A stretch of DNA of 16,798 nucleotides from assembly GCA_040394475.1 (NCBI GenBank), contig JBEBSD010000107.1, positions 1-16,798 on the forward strand. Reading direction: 5' to 3'. The translations under genes were made by a program, and so were the position numbers. The DNA comes from JBEBSD01 sp040394475 (lineage in GTDB: Bacteria; Bacteroidota; Bacteroidia; Cytophagales; Spirosomataceae). The notes under the pieces were generated by a model. That model was not told the origin of the DNA. It saw only the letters and a list, made by a program, of their open reading frames with translations, and searched no databases. Below are positions 16,481 through 16,798 of this stretch, piece after piece. Each line of letters starts with the position of its first letter. The stretch's first letter is position 1.

Positions 16481-16798
16481 TTGGCCCCAAATCCCCGACC
16501 GGCCCCCATTTTCTACCATCAGTACCCCATAACCAGCAGCGTCCTCCGCCCGTTGCCCATCCCCCGTTGCCCATTCCCCAAAATCTCCGGCCCGGCCCCC
16601 ATTTTCTACCATCAGTACCCCCTACCCAGCAAGGCCCTCCCCCCGTTGCCCATTGCCCCAAATCCCCAGCCCGGTCCCTCATTCCCCACCATCAGTACCC
16701 CATAACCAGCAGCGTCCTCCGCCCGTTGCCCATCCCCCGTTGCCCATTCCCCCAAATCTCCGGTCCGGTCCCTCATTTCCCACCATCAGTACCCCATA
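16454..16798. repeat. ~93-bp tandem repeat array (right edge)
   Basis: Four tandem copies start at 16454, 16547, 16640 and 16720. The third is 80 bases and lacks one block of about two heptads; the fourth is cut by the window end. Each copy has GTTGCCC/ATTCCCC-type heptads followed by a constant block with CCATCAGTACCCC. The heptad half is nearly the same as in the left-edge array, while the constant halves differ (ATTTTCTACCATCAG here, ATTTTCCAGCAACAG there). The array may continue beyond the window. No gene is seen in it. Confidence 0.85.

Overview
The window is typical Bacteroidota chromosome. It carries a SusC/SusD pair, FecR-type anti-sigma factors with a DUF4974-like C-terminus, ECF sigma factors with hydrophobic tails, DUF4466 and DUF5018-like lipoproteins, and a TANNTTTG-type promoter. 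GC content looks close to 50 %, which is high for the phylum. No rRNA or other marker fixes the genus. All supported genes lie on the minus strand, so transcription reads right to left.

Right part (16269 to 14381): housekeeping genes. These are riboflavin synthase alpha chain (ribE), a membrane-anchored protein with three PASTA domains, and a single-domain rhodanese.

Middle and left (14105 to 1233): a regulated polysaccharide utilisation locus. In transcription order it holds a 125-residue membrane anti-sigma-like protein that lacks the FecR periplasmic domain, an ECF sigma factor, a full FecR anti-sigma factor, a SusC-like TonB-dependent transporter with an N-terminal STN signalling domain, a SusD-like lipoprotein, a DUF5018-like lipoprotein, a DUF4466-like lipoprotein, an alginate-lyase-superfamily enzyme fused to a right-handed beta-helix, and a second alginate-lyase-superfamily enzyme. 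A second ECF sigma factor without a partner (993 to 415) closes the set. The inferred circuit is that ligand on SusC signals through STN to FecR and the sigma factor, which drives the operon. The lyases suggest an anionic uronate-containing glycan (alginate, glucuronan or similar). The exact substrate cannot be read from the sequence.

The most unusual content lies between genes. Nearly every longer gap holds DNA with a strict 7-base period, built from several word families (TTAGGTA, GGCTATC, GGGAATG/GTTGCCC, CGTAATT). These words follow one another in the same phase. Some tracts are organised as fold-backs (5780-5884, 72-126, 16425-16472). At both window ends the heptads are nested in tandem units of about 93-97 bases. 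The gap before the beta-helix lyase instead holds a run of perfect hairpins and a 24-base tandem repeat. Two repeat elements sit inside the operon and may set relative expression of the transporter and enzyme genes.
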